Shown here: positions 6,432 to 12,566 of the stretch, one piece after another
Layout: every line of letters starts with the position of its first letter
Numbering within the stretch: position 1 is the first letter of the stretch
Assembly: GCA_964544865.1 (NCBI GenBank)
Contig: CAZJDV010000077.1
Location: 1 to 12,566 of the forward strand
Direction: 5' to 3'
Length of the DNA: 12,566 nucleotides
DNA from: CAZJDV01 sp964544865
GTDB taxonomy: Bacteria > Chloroflexota > Dehalococcoidia > Lucifugimonadales > CAJWER01
Notes under the pieces: model-generated
Seen by the model: only the letters and a program-made list of their open reading frames with translations
Told to the model about the DNA's origin: nothing
Databases searched by the model: none
Made by a program: the position numbers and the translations under genes

Positions 6432-7912
6432 TCGCGCCGGGCGCACCCTTGCGGGAAGACCGCCGGGCCCTTCTGATGGACCGTAGCGTGCCGGGCAGGG
6501 TCGGGACGACACTCCCCCCGCTGGACGTGCCTCCGCAGCCGCCGCCCCCGGCGGAGCTCTTGCGCGACGGCCTAGAGTTGCCCGAGCTCAGCGAGAGCGA
6601 AATCGTTCGCTACTTCTCGCAGATCAGCCAGTTCAATTTTTCCATAGACCACAATTTCTATCCCCTGGGGAGCTGTACCATGAAGTACAACCCCAAGGTA
6701 AATGATGAGCTGGCCGCGCTGCCAGGGCTGTCCGAGATCCATCCGCACCAGCCGGAGGCCACAGTCCAGGGCGCCCTCAGGCTGATCTTCGAGCTCCAAG
6801 GCTACCTCGCCGAGATGACGGGCATGGCGGGAGCGAGCCTTGCGCCCATGGCGGGCGCCGCCAGCGAGCTTTCCGGCATGCTGATGACAAGGGCGTACCA
6901 CCTGGGCCGCGGCGACGCCGGCCGCAAGGTGGTGCTCATCCCCGACAGCGCCCACGGCACCAACCCCGCCTCGGCCGCGATGGCGGGCTTCGAGGTCATC
7001 TCGCTGCCGTCGGACTCGATGGGCAACACAGACTTGAACGCCTTGAAGGCGGCCGTTGGAGACGACCTGGCGGGCCTGATGCTGACCCAACCCAGCACGC
7101 TTGGCCTGTTTGACACCAACGTCATCGAGGTGATTCGCATCGTGCGCGACGCCGGTGGCATCGTCTACGGCGACGGCGCCAACCTGAACGCGCTGATCGC
7201 CCGGGTCAAGCCGGGCGATCTCGGCTTCGACGTGGTGCATGCCAATCTACACAAGACTTTCACGCAGCCGCACGGCGGCGGCGGTCCGGGGGCCGGAGCC
7301 GTTCTTGTCGGCCCGAGGCTACTCCCATACCTTCCCGCTCCGGTGGTCGAGCGGCAAGAAGGAGACGGCGGGACCGTGCGATACTCCCTAGCCAATCCGG
7401 AGAAGACCGTTGGAAAGATGGGCACCTTTCACGGTAACTTCGGCGCCCTCGTCCGGGCCTACGCCTACATTCGTACTCTCGGGGACGCGGGCATGGCCGC
7501 GGTCAGCGGAGACGCCGTAGTCAATGCCAACTACATCCTCAGCCAGCTAAGAGACGACTACGAGCTGCCCTACGACCGCACCTGCATGCACGAGGTCGTG
7601 CTTTCGGCGAAAATTCTCAAGCAAGAATACGGGGTCAGCGCACTCGACTTCGCCAAGCGCCTCATCGACTACGGCATCCACCCGCCCACAATGTACTTCC
7701 CCCTCATCGTCGAGGAGGCGCTGATGATCGAGCCCACCGAGACGGAGTCCAGGGAGACCCTCGACAGCTTCATTGAGATAATGAAGGCCATCGCGCGGGA
7801 GGCCAAGGAGAGCCCCGAGCTCCTTCACGACGCGCCGCACAACACCCCAAACACCAGGCTGGACGAGGCCCGCGCCGCCCGTCATCCCGATCTGCGCTGG
7901 CGGCCTTCTTGA
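6428..7912 (+). CDS. gcvPB: Glycine dehydrogenase (decarboxylating) subunit 2, P-beta
   Basis: The 494-residue catalytic half of split glycine decarboxylase. The PLP lysine is Lys276 in HANLHKTFTQPHGGGGPG. Other family stretches are FYPLGSCTMKYNPKVN, LSEIHPHQPEATVQGALR, PDSAHGTNPASAAMAGFEV, TQPSTLGLFD and GDGANLNALI. The first 25 or so residues before VGTTLPPLDVP vary in this family. The ATG at 6428 overlaps the gcvPA stop and the extension is short, so I keep it; the ATG at 6476 is an alternative. It is the last gene of the operon: the next gene downstream is on the opposite strand. There is no L-protein gene (lpd) after it. Confidence 0.97.
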   Translation: MIAPGAPLREDRRALLMDRSVPGRVGTTLPPLDVPPQPPPPAELLRDGLELPELSESEIVRYFSQISQFNFSIDHNFYPLGSCTMKYNPKVNDELAALPGLSEIHPHQPEATVQGALRLIFELQGYLAEMTGMAGASLAPMAGAASELSGMLMTRAYHLGRGDAGRKVVLIPDSAHGTNPASAAMAGFEVISLPSDSMGNTDLNALKAAVGDDLAGLMLTQPSTLGLFDTNVIEVIRIVRDAGGIVYGDGANLNALIARVKPGDLGFDVVHANLHKTFTQPHGGGGPGAGAVLVGPRLLPYLPAPVVERQEGDGGTVRYSLANPEKTVGKMGTFHGNFGALVRAYAYIRTLGDAGMAAVSGDAVVNANYILSQLRDDYELPYDRTCMHEVVLSAKILKQEYGVSALDFAKRLIDYGIHPPTMYFPLIVEEALMIEPTETESRETLDSFIEIMKAIAREAKESPELLHDAPHNTPNTRLDEARAARHPDLRWRPS

Positions 7913-7962
7913 CCCTCCAGTTGCAGCTAAGGCGGCTAAGAACCTCAGTCCGCGCATGTCAC

Positions 7963-8325
7963 CTAGATCGACAGCGAAGGGTCTGAGGCGCTTCGCTGCC
8001 AGTCATAATTGCGGCCACATGTCGTGAGCCACTTCACGATCTCGACACTGAGGTCCAGCCAAAGCTTAGTAGGGGCTTCGGTACCGTCCGGAAATCGTAG
8101 AGCACTCGGAGCCTTGTCTTTCGCCTTGGCTCCGAAGTGTGCAAGAAGAGTCCATTCCTTGACTGGCGCTGTCAGCGGACTCGGGTGGACAGGTGCTGGG
8201 GGCGTGAGATGTCGGCGGCTCCGGTCCGCTAGGGCCATTGCCTGGCGAAGGCGTTAGCAGAGGCCCCTGAGGATGGGCAGCGCTGGTGTCCGCTGCATGG
8301 TTGCCGCGCCATAACCAAAGAGCGC
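7963..8325 (-). pseudogene. C-terminal remnant of the HsdR_N-like gene, detached by stops and frame shifts
   Basis: The last part, 7963-8238 on the minus strand, still reads as a compact domain: EWTLLAHFGAKAKDKAPSAL, RFPDGTEAPTKLWLDL and SVEIVKWLTTCG. I recall this kind of LRFPDG...W...L.EVVKWL tail at the C-terminus of proteins that begin with an HsdR_N-like domain. It is in the same frame as the fragment at 8326-8772 but is separated from it by an in-frame TAG (8326-8328) and TAA. Right at the TAG, the neighbouring frame continues smoothly as LGALWLWRGN, the phrase expected after the N-terminal domain, and then runs through a Pro/Ser-rich linker. A one-base loss near 8329 and a compensating shift somewhere around 8150-8200 would restore one gene of about 270 codons. 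I read this as a pseudogene; two sequencing indels are the alternative. Confidence 0.65.
7972..7998. terminator. Possible bidirectional hairpin terminator between gcvPB and the broken minus-strand gene
   Basis: CAGCGAAG (7972-7979) and CTTCGCTG (7991-7998) form a perfect 8-bp stem with an 11-nt loop, 60 nt after the gcvPB stop and overlapping the last codons of the opposing open frame. Its convergent position fits a terminator, but neither side is followed by a T-run, so intrinsic termination would be weak. Confidence 0.3.
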
Positions 8326-8772
8326 CTAGCACAAATTGATTGGGTCGCCATCTACGCCAAATTCCACGATCTTCTTATCCGGCAATCGCCCCTGTCTGTA
8401 GATATCGTATACTTCCAAGTGCGCCCCATCTGTCACCGCGAAATACCCAACTCCTTCCCGTATACAATAGTTGATGGATTGCTCTAGGCCCTCGCTCAAC
8501 GGCCTGCGCAAAGCGTTGACCTCCAAGAACACAGCGGGAGTGTCCTTCCTGGGTGATCCAAACAATGCATAGTCGGCCCACTTAGCTTGACCAACGGTGT
8601 ATTCAGGCACTACCTGGGTCGGGTCCCCCGGAGCCCAACCGAGGGCCGCAAGAAACGGGTCGACCAACGCGTATCGAGTTCTGATCTCGTTTTGCTGGAG
8701 TGATTGCGAGTGCTTTCCAATGCGCTCGCGCAGTATCTCGATCAATTCCAGCAAGCCATCCAAACTCGTCAT
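8326..8772 (-). CDS. HsdR_N-like PD-(D/E)XK domain protein, N-terminal fragment (probably part of a broken gene)
   Basis: 148 residues. The helical start (LLELIEILRERIGKH), RTRYALVDPFLAALGW, VVPEYTVGQAKWADYALFG, VFLEVNALRRPL and INYCIREGVGYFAVTDG...LEVYDI follow the order of the N-terminal nuclease domain of type I restriction R subunits and of stand-alone relatives. The catalytic set would be Asp67 and Glu84-x-Lys86, but residue 86 is Asn, so cleavage activity is doubtful. The open frame ends after DPINLC, where relatives continue into an ALxLWR segment that here lies in the next frame. GC is lower than in flanking genes by hand count (95/180 at 8341-8520 against 114/180 at 6961-7140), which suggests transfer. 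No methylase or specificity subunit is nearby. Fold call is reasonably firm; function is probably lost. Confidence 0.75.
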   Translation of the reverse strand: MTSLDGLLELIEILRERIGKHSQSLQQNEIRTRYALVDPFLAALGWAPGDPTQVVPEYTVGQAKWADYALFGSPRKDTPAVFLEVNALRRPLSEGLEQSINYCIREGVGYFAVTDGAHLEVYDIYRQGRLPDKKIVEFGVDGDPINLC

Positions 8773-8836
8773 TGGTTTGCCCTTTGGCCACGTCGTCGCA
8801 GTGATCTGCCTCGATGATTCGAGCCGCGTTTCCTGT

Positions 8837-8842
8837 TACAAT
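8837..8842 (+). promoter_or_regulatory. Possible -10 element for trmI in the divergent spacer
   Basis: TACAAT at 8837-8842 matches TATAAT at 5 of 6 positions, but no good -35 lies 16-18 nt upstream. A start near 8849 would give a leader of about 130 nt that contains the hairpin at 8917-8948. The 204-bp spacer 8773-8976 also has to hold the promoter of the divergent minus-strand gene; I cannot place that one. Confidence 0.25.
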
Positions 8843-8916
8843 CCCGGGAAAGGGCCTGGCATGGTCCTGTACGCAAGGTACCTGCCTTCTCTCTCCGGAA
8901 GCGATAGCATCGAGAG

Positions 8917-8948
8917 TTGCCAAATGGGCTGGGCCAGCCCTTTGGCAA
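8917..8948 (+). promoter_or_regulatory. Long near-perfect hairpin in the trmI 5' leader
   Basis: TTGCCAAA (8917-8924) pairs with TTTGGCAA (8941-8948). After a single bulged T, GGGCTG (8926-8931) pairs with CAGCCC (8935-8940) around a GGC loop. This is a 14-bp stem with one bulge, ending 18 nt before the GGAG ribosome site at 8967-8970. No U-run follows, so a simple intrinsic terminator is unlikely. A protein-binding or translational control element, or a solitary palindromic repeat, is more likely. Confidence 0.6.
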
Positions 8949-8976
8949 TCGACGAGCAAGGTCTTTGGAGAAGCTG

Positions 8977-9837
8977 ATGGAAGCCGGTGACTCTCCTCGG
9001 TACATGTTCAAAGAAGGCGACCACGCCCTCATCATAGACAGGAGGGGACGCCGATACCTGGTGCCGCTCTCCGCATCCAAGGACTTTCACACCCACCTGG
9101 GCCATTTCAGCCACTCGGACCTGATCGGCCGCGAGGAGGGCATCAGAATCACGTCGTCGCGAGGGCATGTGCTGCTGGCGCTCAAGCCCACCATGGCTGA
9201 CTTCATAAGGCTCATGCCCCGAATCGCCACGGTGATCTACCCCAAAGACATTGGCGCGATCATCACCCTCGGCGACATCTTCCCGGGGGCCCGAGTGCTG
9301 GAGGCGGGCACGGGATCCGGGGCGTTGACCATCGCACTGGCCCGCGCCGTCGGCGTTGGTGGCAGGGTATTTTCATACGATGTTCGCGCGGACATGACAA
9401 AGAGGGCGGCTGCCAACGTCGGCGCCATCATGCCGGAGACACCTCAACTCACCATCGGCATCGGCGATGTCTACGAGGGTATCCAGGAACAAGACCTGGA
9501 CCGGATCATGCTGGACCTGCCGGAGCCGTGGCAAGTCGTGCCACCCGCGAGGAGTGCGCTCGTCCCCGGTGGCATCTTCTTGAGCTTCCTGCCCACTGTA
9601 CTGCAGGTCCACGAGCTCGTCCAGGCGCTGAATGCGGAGGGCACGTTCGAGGTCATCGAGACCGTGGAGGTGATGCTGCGGCCGTGGTCCGTCGGAAATC
9701 GCAGCGTGCGCCCCTCCCATCGCATGGTGGGGCACACCGGGTTCGTCACCACGGCGCGAAAGTGCGACGCGCTCCCTCGTCCGGAAAGGGCAGACCCTGG
9801 CGAGGGGCAGAAAGGCGAGGAGGACCTCTCTTCCTAG
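8977..9837 (+). CDS. trmI: tRNA (adenine-N1)-methyltransferase, TrmI family (m1A58)
   Basis: The 286-residue product has the TrmI layout: a small N-terminal beta domain (FKEGDHALIIDRRGRRYLVPL, about residues 11-31), then YPKDIGAIITLGDIFPG (88-104), the SAM-binding motif I VLEAGTGSGALTIALA (107-122), and the catalytic-region motif DLPEPW (180-185) before a strand holding GGIFLSFLPTVLQV. The enzyme methylates N1 of A58 in the tRNA T loop, usually as a homotetramer; archaeal members may also modify A57. The ATG at 8977 is chosen because GGAG (8967-8970) precedes it by 6 nt. The frame stays open upstream to a TTG at 8917, but that codon lies in a hairpin and adds non-family residues. The last 25 residues form a charged tail after the conserved domain. 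The stop codon overlaps the stop of the convergent MidA gene. Confidence 0.93.
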   Translation: MEAGDSPRYMFKEGDHALIIDRRGRRYLVPLSASKDFHTHLGHFSHSDLIGREEGIRITSSRGHVLLALKPTMADFIRLMPRIATVIYPKDIGAIITLGDIFPGARVLEAGTGSGALTIALARAVGVGGRVFSYDVRADMTKRAAANVGAIMPETPQLTIGIGDVYEGIQEQDLDRIMLDLPEPWQVVPPARSALVPGGIFLSFLPTVLQVHELVQALNAEGTFEVIETVEVMLRPWSVGNRSVRPSHRMVGHTGFVTTARKCDALPRPERADPGEGQKGEEDLSS

Positions 9838-11063
9838 CCTTGCCAACCTTGGGAAAAGGAGAGGAGATCGTCGGTCTCCCAGGTGGTCTGAGGATAGCGC
9901 CCCGCCATGAGCGGAATATGGTCGGGCCGTAGTAGCGGAAGCGGCGGATCGCCGGCCTCGCTCGTGTCCGAGTCCCCGTGAAGAAGGTCTGCGTCCACGA
10001 CTCCAGTACCCTTCTCCTGGACCAGCACCCTGAACCTCCCCAATCCCTGGGGCCGGACCAGATCGCGCATGCCCATCATGTTTGCGTCGCGCTCCTTCTG
10101 TCCGAGGTCCTCGCTCCTGAGTCGTTGGAGCCAGCGGTCCAGCCCCAGGCCCCGCAGGAACCCCGCCTGGGTGACGGTCCCGAGCGATGCCAGCCCCGCG
10201 TGCTCGCCGTGGGCAACCAGCGTCGAGAAGTCGACGTGCGCCGTGATGTCCTGCATGCCGACGCGTCGGTAGGGACTGGCGTCGTCGGTGTGGCGGTAGT
10301 AGGTCTGCAGCGTGCCCATTCTGCGAGCCGGGGAGTAAAGCTCGTCCTCTTCATATCCGTAGTCGATCGACAGCACGAAACCCCGCTCCAGCGACGCCGC
10401 GGCGGCGGCCATCCACGGACCGATGCCGGGGTTTATCTCTCCTCGATAGCCGTCCGGCAGGTCCCGGCCCAGCCTCTCCAGACGGTGGGCGAGCTGGGGG
10501 CTGGAGGGCTCGCCCAGGCGCTCTACGAACTCGCCGCCTTCGAGGCCGACGTACACTTCCTTGATAGCGCCTTCGCGGACCTCGAAGCGGTGCACGGGAA
10601 AGGCGTCAAAGAGCTCGTTGGACAGGATGCAGCCGACTATGCCCGAGAGCGATACGCCGTCTGCGACGATCCGCTGGAACGGCTCCGGCCCAATCGACGG
10701 CGGCGGGACACGGTCCAGGGCGACGTAGTCAAGCGCATCCGCGAAGCGGCCTCCGAGCGCGCGCGCGTACAGCGTCACATCCGTCGCCAGGAGTCCGCCG
10801 CCGGCCCCCGCCTCGATCGCATAGAAGGGAAACGGGCGGCCGAGAAGACGCCACATTCTGCGAAGCGCCAGGGCCAGCAGAGCGCCGAACGCGGGGTGGG
10901 CCGCAGGACTGGTGTAGTAGTCGCCGCCAGGTCCCGCGGCGGGCTCGCGGCGGTAGTAACCGTCGCGCGGATGGTACAGGGCCAGGTCCATGAATTCGGC
11001 AAAGCCTATCCGGCCATGCCTGGCGATGCGGACCCTGATCTCAGCTTCGGCGGTGGGTTTCAC
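9834..11063 (-). CDS. MidA/NDUFAF7-family SAM-dependent methyltransferase
   Basis: The family (PF02636) includes human NDUFAF7, which methylates an arginine of the NDUFS2 subunit during complex I assembly, and Dictyostelium MidA. The product shows RIGFAEFMDLALYHPRDGYY at the N-terminus, GGDYYTSPAAHPAFG, the SAM motif IEAGAGGGLLATD (a Gly where many members have Arg), ILSNELFDAFPVHRF, FVLSIDYGY and a C-terminal PLLRPDHIPLMAGRYP. The start is uncertain. GTG at 11063 gives 409 residues beginning a few residues before the conserved helix, with only a weak GAG upstream. The frame also opens at GTG 11078 and TTG 11135, with no better ribosome site. It follows the small Cys/His gene on the same strand, and both lie downstream of citrate synthase. 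Its bacterial substrate is not established. Confidence 0.9.
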   Translation of the reverse strand: MKPTAEAEIRVRIARHGRIGFAEFMDLALYHPRDGYYRREPAAGPGGDYYTSPAAHPAFGALLALALRRMWRLLGRPFPFYAIEAGAGGGLLATDVTLYARALGGRFADALDYVALDRVPPPSIGPEPFQRIVADGVSLSGIVGCILSNELFDAFPVHRFEVREGAIKEVYVGLEGGEFVERLGEPSSPQLAHRLERLGRDLPDGYRGEINPGIGPWMAAAAASLERGFVLSIDYGYEEDELYSPARRMGTLQTYYRHTDDASPYRRVGMQDITAHVDFSTLVAHGEHAGLASLGTVTQAGFLRGLGLDRWLQRLRSEDLGQKERDANMMGMRDLVRPQGLGRFRVLVQEKGTGVVDADLLHGDSDTSEAGDPPLPLLRPDHIPLMAGRYPQTTWETDDLLSFSQGWQG

Positions 11064-11145
11064 GGCATCTCGTCGCACAAGGAAGTTCTGGCGGGACCCC
11101 GGCCGTTCGGAGCCCGCCTCAGGGGAACATGTCAACGGTTACGGC

Positions 11146-11343
11146 CTACGACCGCCTGGGCGCAGCCTGCCTTCCTCGTCGGTTATGATTACCCGACCGG
11201 TCCCATCCGGAAACAGGCATGGAATTCTTGAACTCCCCAACCTGCCCACACAACTTGCAAACGCCCTGGCTGGTCGGTCCATTTGGACTATCGATCATCC
11301 AGTGGTGATGACACTCTGTCGCGATCTGTTCCTGATTGGTCAC
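11146..11343 (-). CDS. Small conserved Cys/His protein, putative zinc ribbon
   Basis: A 65-residue protein beginning with GTG at 11343, supported by AGGGG about 7 nt upstream. Residues 11-49 hold CHHHWMIDSPNGPTSQGVC, then KLCG, EFKNSMP and GWDR. Cys11 with His13 or His14, and Cys29-x2-Cys32, could bind one zinc ion. I recall very similar short proteins scattered through Chloroflexota and actinobacterial genomes, without known function. The C-terminal 16 residues are basic and not conserved-looking. It sits 57 nt after citrate synthase and 82 nt (or 10 nt, if the longer start is used) before the MidA gene, all on the minus strand. This suggests co-transcription; a role in RNA or protein binding would be a guess. 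Confidence 0.8.
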   Translation of the reverse strand: MTNQEQIATECHHHWMIDSPNGPTSQGVCKLCGQVGEFKNSMPVSGWDRSGNHNRRGRQAAPRRS

Positions 11344-11400
11344 GGTCGATCCCCTCTAGCTGAGCTCCCCCGTTGGATGGCACTGCAGCTCGAAATGTAG

Positions 11401-12546
11401 TTACCGCTCGTCGATCGGCTCGTATCTCAGGTCCATTGGACCGGTGTATTGCAGTCTGGGTCTTATCAGGTCCTTCTTTGAGTATTGGTCCATTACATGG
11501 GTGGCCCACCCAGGCATGCGTCCTATCGCGAACAAGGGAATAAAGAGGTCTTCGGATATTCCGAGCAGCGAGTAAACCGCGCCCGCCCAGAAGTCCACGT
11601 TGGGATGCGTGCCGTGCCGGGCCCTTCGCTTCATCTCCGGCGCCTCCGTGAGGGCCCGCAAGATTGAGAACCACTGGGGCTGCCCCATGCGCTCTCCAAG
11701 GAGCCTGGCTTCCTCCTTGAGGTGAACGGACCTAGGGTCGACAGTCTTGTAGACGGGATGGCCGAACCCCATGACCCGCTCGCCGCGGGCCAGGAGATTG
11801 TTAATGTAGCGCTCGGCGTTCTCCTCGCTGCCAACCTCTTGGGCCATCTTCATGACGGCCTCGGCGGCCCCGCCATGCTTGGGACCCTTGAGGACCGCGA
11901 TCGCTGCCGCGATGGCAGCATAGATATCGGCCCGGGTCGAGGCCGCCACCCTTGCCGCGAAGGTCGAGGCATTTACGCCGTGCTCGGCGTGGAGCACCAT
12001 GTCTTTGTCGATCAGCTTGGCGTTCGGAGGGTCCGGCTTCTCCCCGTTAAGCATGTAGAGAAAATTGGCGGCGTGGCCCAGTCCGTCGTGGGGCGCTACG
12101 GGATCCTTGCCGTCCCTGATACGAGCGTGCGCGGCGACGATCGTGGCCGCGGCTGCCGTCATCTTTACGGCTTTATGCATTATCGACTCAGGGGAGGTAT
12201 CCGAAACTCTATCGTCGAAGGTGCTCATCGCGGAGACCGCGGTCCGCAGCACATCCATGGGATGAGCGCTTCTGGTGATCTCGATAATCCGGAGGATTCC
12301 TTCTGGCAGACTGCGCTCGGCCTTGAGGTGAGCTACGAACGTGGCGAGCGCCAACCGGTCGGGCAGCGATCCATGAAGCAGGAGATAGCTGGTCTCCTCG
12401 AAGCTCGAGAACTCCGCGAGGTCGTGAATGTTGTACCCGCGGAAAAGGAGCTTGCCAGCTTTCCCATCAATGAAACAGGTGTCAGACCTGTCGAAGTAGA
12501 CATCCTTGAGGCCTTTTCGGACCTCTATCTTATCGGCTAACGTCAT
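11401..12546 (-). CDS. Citrate synthase (type II, short bacterial form)
   Basis: A 381-residue citrate synthase that condenses oxaloacetate and acetyl-CoA at the entry of the TCA cycle. All three catalytic residues are visible: His189 in LHAEHGVNAST, His263 in MGFGHPVYKTVDPR, and Asp318 in HPNVDFWAGAVYS. Arg272 of DPR is the expected substrate-binding arginine. The N-terminal KGLKDVYFDRSDTCFIDGKAGKLLFRGYNI is typical of the CitZ/GltA short form. 2-methylcitrate synthases share this sequence family, and no prp genes are in view to decide, so activity on propionyl-CoA remains possible. AGGAG (12558-12562 on the complement) lies 11 nt before the ATG at 12546. The promoter lies beyond the right edge. 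It is probably the first gene, within the window, of the minus-strand unit with the Cys/His protein and MidA. Confidence 0.96.
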   Translation of the reverse strand: MTLADKIEVRKGLKDVYFDRSDTCFIDGKAGKLLFRGYNIHDLAEFSSFEETSYLLLHGSLPDRLALATFVAHLKAERSLPEGILRIIEITRSAHPMDVLRTAVSAMSTFDDRVSDTSPESIMHKAVKMTAAAATIVAAHARIRDGKDPVAPHDGLGHAANFLYMLNGEKPDPPNAKLIDKDMVLHAEHGVNASTFAARVAASTRADIYAAIAAAIAVLKGPKHGGAAEAVMKMAQEVGSEENAERYINNLLARGERVMGFGHPVYKTVDPRSVHLKEEARLLGERMGQPQWFSILRALTEAPEMKRRARHGTHPNVDFWAGAVYSLLGISEDLFIPLFAIGRMPGWATHVMDQYSKKDLIRPRLQYTGPMDLRYEPIDER

Positions 12547-12566
12547 ATTTCCGACGACTCCTGCCA

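Noticed and set aside
5790..6512. Minus-strand open frame opposite the gcvPA/gcvPB junction
   Set aside because: Arg/Ala-rich shadow of two well-supported genes; no ribosome site or motif.
8326..8332. Programmed -1 frameshift in the HsdR_N-like gene
   Set aside because: No X-XXY-YYZ slippery heptamer or obvious downstream stimulatory structure is present at the junction, and a second shift is also needed, so mutation or sequencing error is simpler.
8603..8959. Minus-strand open frame overlapping the start of the HsdR_N-like gene
   Set aside because: It overlaps the better-supported nuclease-like frame and most of the trmI leader, and shows no recognisable domain.
8917..8976. N-terminal extension of trmI from a TTG
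   Set aside because: The TTG is the first base triplet of the hairpin and has no ribosome site; the ATG at 8977 has GGAG 6 nt upstream and begins near the conserved domain.
9978..11231. Long plus-strand open frame opposite the MidA homolog
   Set aside because: The minus-strand reading has all MidA/NDUFAF7 motifs; the plus-strand product has no recognisable domain and is a shadow.
11722..12540. Plus-strand open frame opposite citrate synthase
   Set aside because: Antisense to citrate synthase with intact catalytic His, His and Asp; no family features in the plus reading.
1..12566. CRISPR array, insertion sequence, prophage or integrase
   Set aside because: No regularly spaced direct repeats, transposase or integrase motifs, or phage genes were seen on either strand.

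Overview
The window is high-GC bacterial chromosome with tightly packed genes and mostly housekeeping metabolism. Several traits together point to Chloroflexota, perhaps Dehalococcoidia or the SAR202 clade: a split (two-subunit) glycine decarboxylase, an F420-type LLM oxidoreductase, a TrmI-type tRNA m1A methyltransferase, a MidA/NDUFAF7-like methyltransferase, and a tiny Cys/His protein with the phrase CHHHWMIDSPNGPTSQGVC. The taxonomy is inferred from gene content and recalled family resemblance, not from a search.

Layout from left to right. Bases 1-54 (minus) are the 5' part of a tRNA-Met(CAT) that runs off the left edge; a near-consensus minus-strand promoter lies just upstream of it. On the plus strand come a class III PLP aminotransferase (325-1704) and a NYN/LabA-like nuclease-fold protein (1801-2409). 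A 270-bp gap follows (2410-2679), holding a nested palindromic element. Next is the main operon (2680-7912): an LLM-class oxidoreductase, then gcvT, gcvH, gcvPA and gcvPB. Three of its four junctions are 4-nt stop/start overlaps, so the oxidoreductase is probably translationally coupled to the glycine cleavage genes. The dihydrolipoyl dehydrogenase (L protein) and the lipoylation genes are not in the window.

Between 7963 and 8772 on the minus strand is a decaying gene of lower GC. Its N-terminal half is an HsdR_N-like PD-(D/E)XK fold (8326-8772). Its C-terminal domain is still readable at 7963-8238 but is cut off by stop codons and an apparent pair of compensating frameshifts. The active-site E-x-K lysine also reads as Asn. 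I take it to be a foreign, inactivated restriction- or defence-like gene, or one damaged by sequencing errors.

Divergent from it is trmI (8977-9837, plus), whose leader contains a long near-perfect hairpin (8917-8948). trmI ends tail to tail with a MidA/NDUFAF7-family methyltransferase (9834-11063, minus); the two stop codons share the four bases CTAG. The minus-strand cluster reads citrate synthase (11401-12546), then the small Cys/His protein (11146-11343), then MidA. This looks like one transcription unit with a TCA-cycle and respiration theme.

I found no complete mobile element, CRISPR array or rRNA. Nothing here is convincingly a wholly new system. The best candidates for a second look are the trmI leader hairpin, the palindromic element at 2527-2574, the broken HsdR_N-like gene, the LLM-gcv coupling, and the small Cys/His protein.
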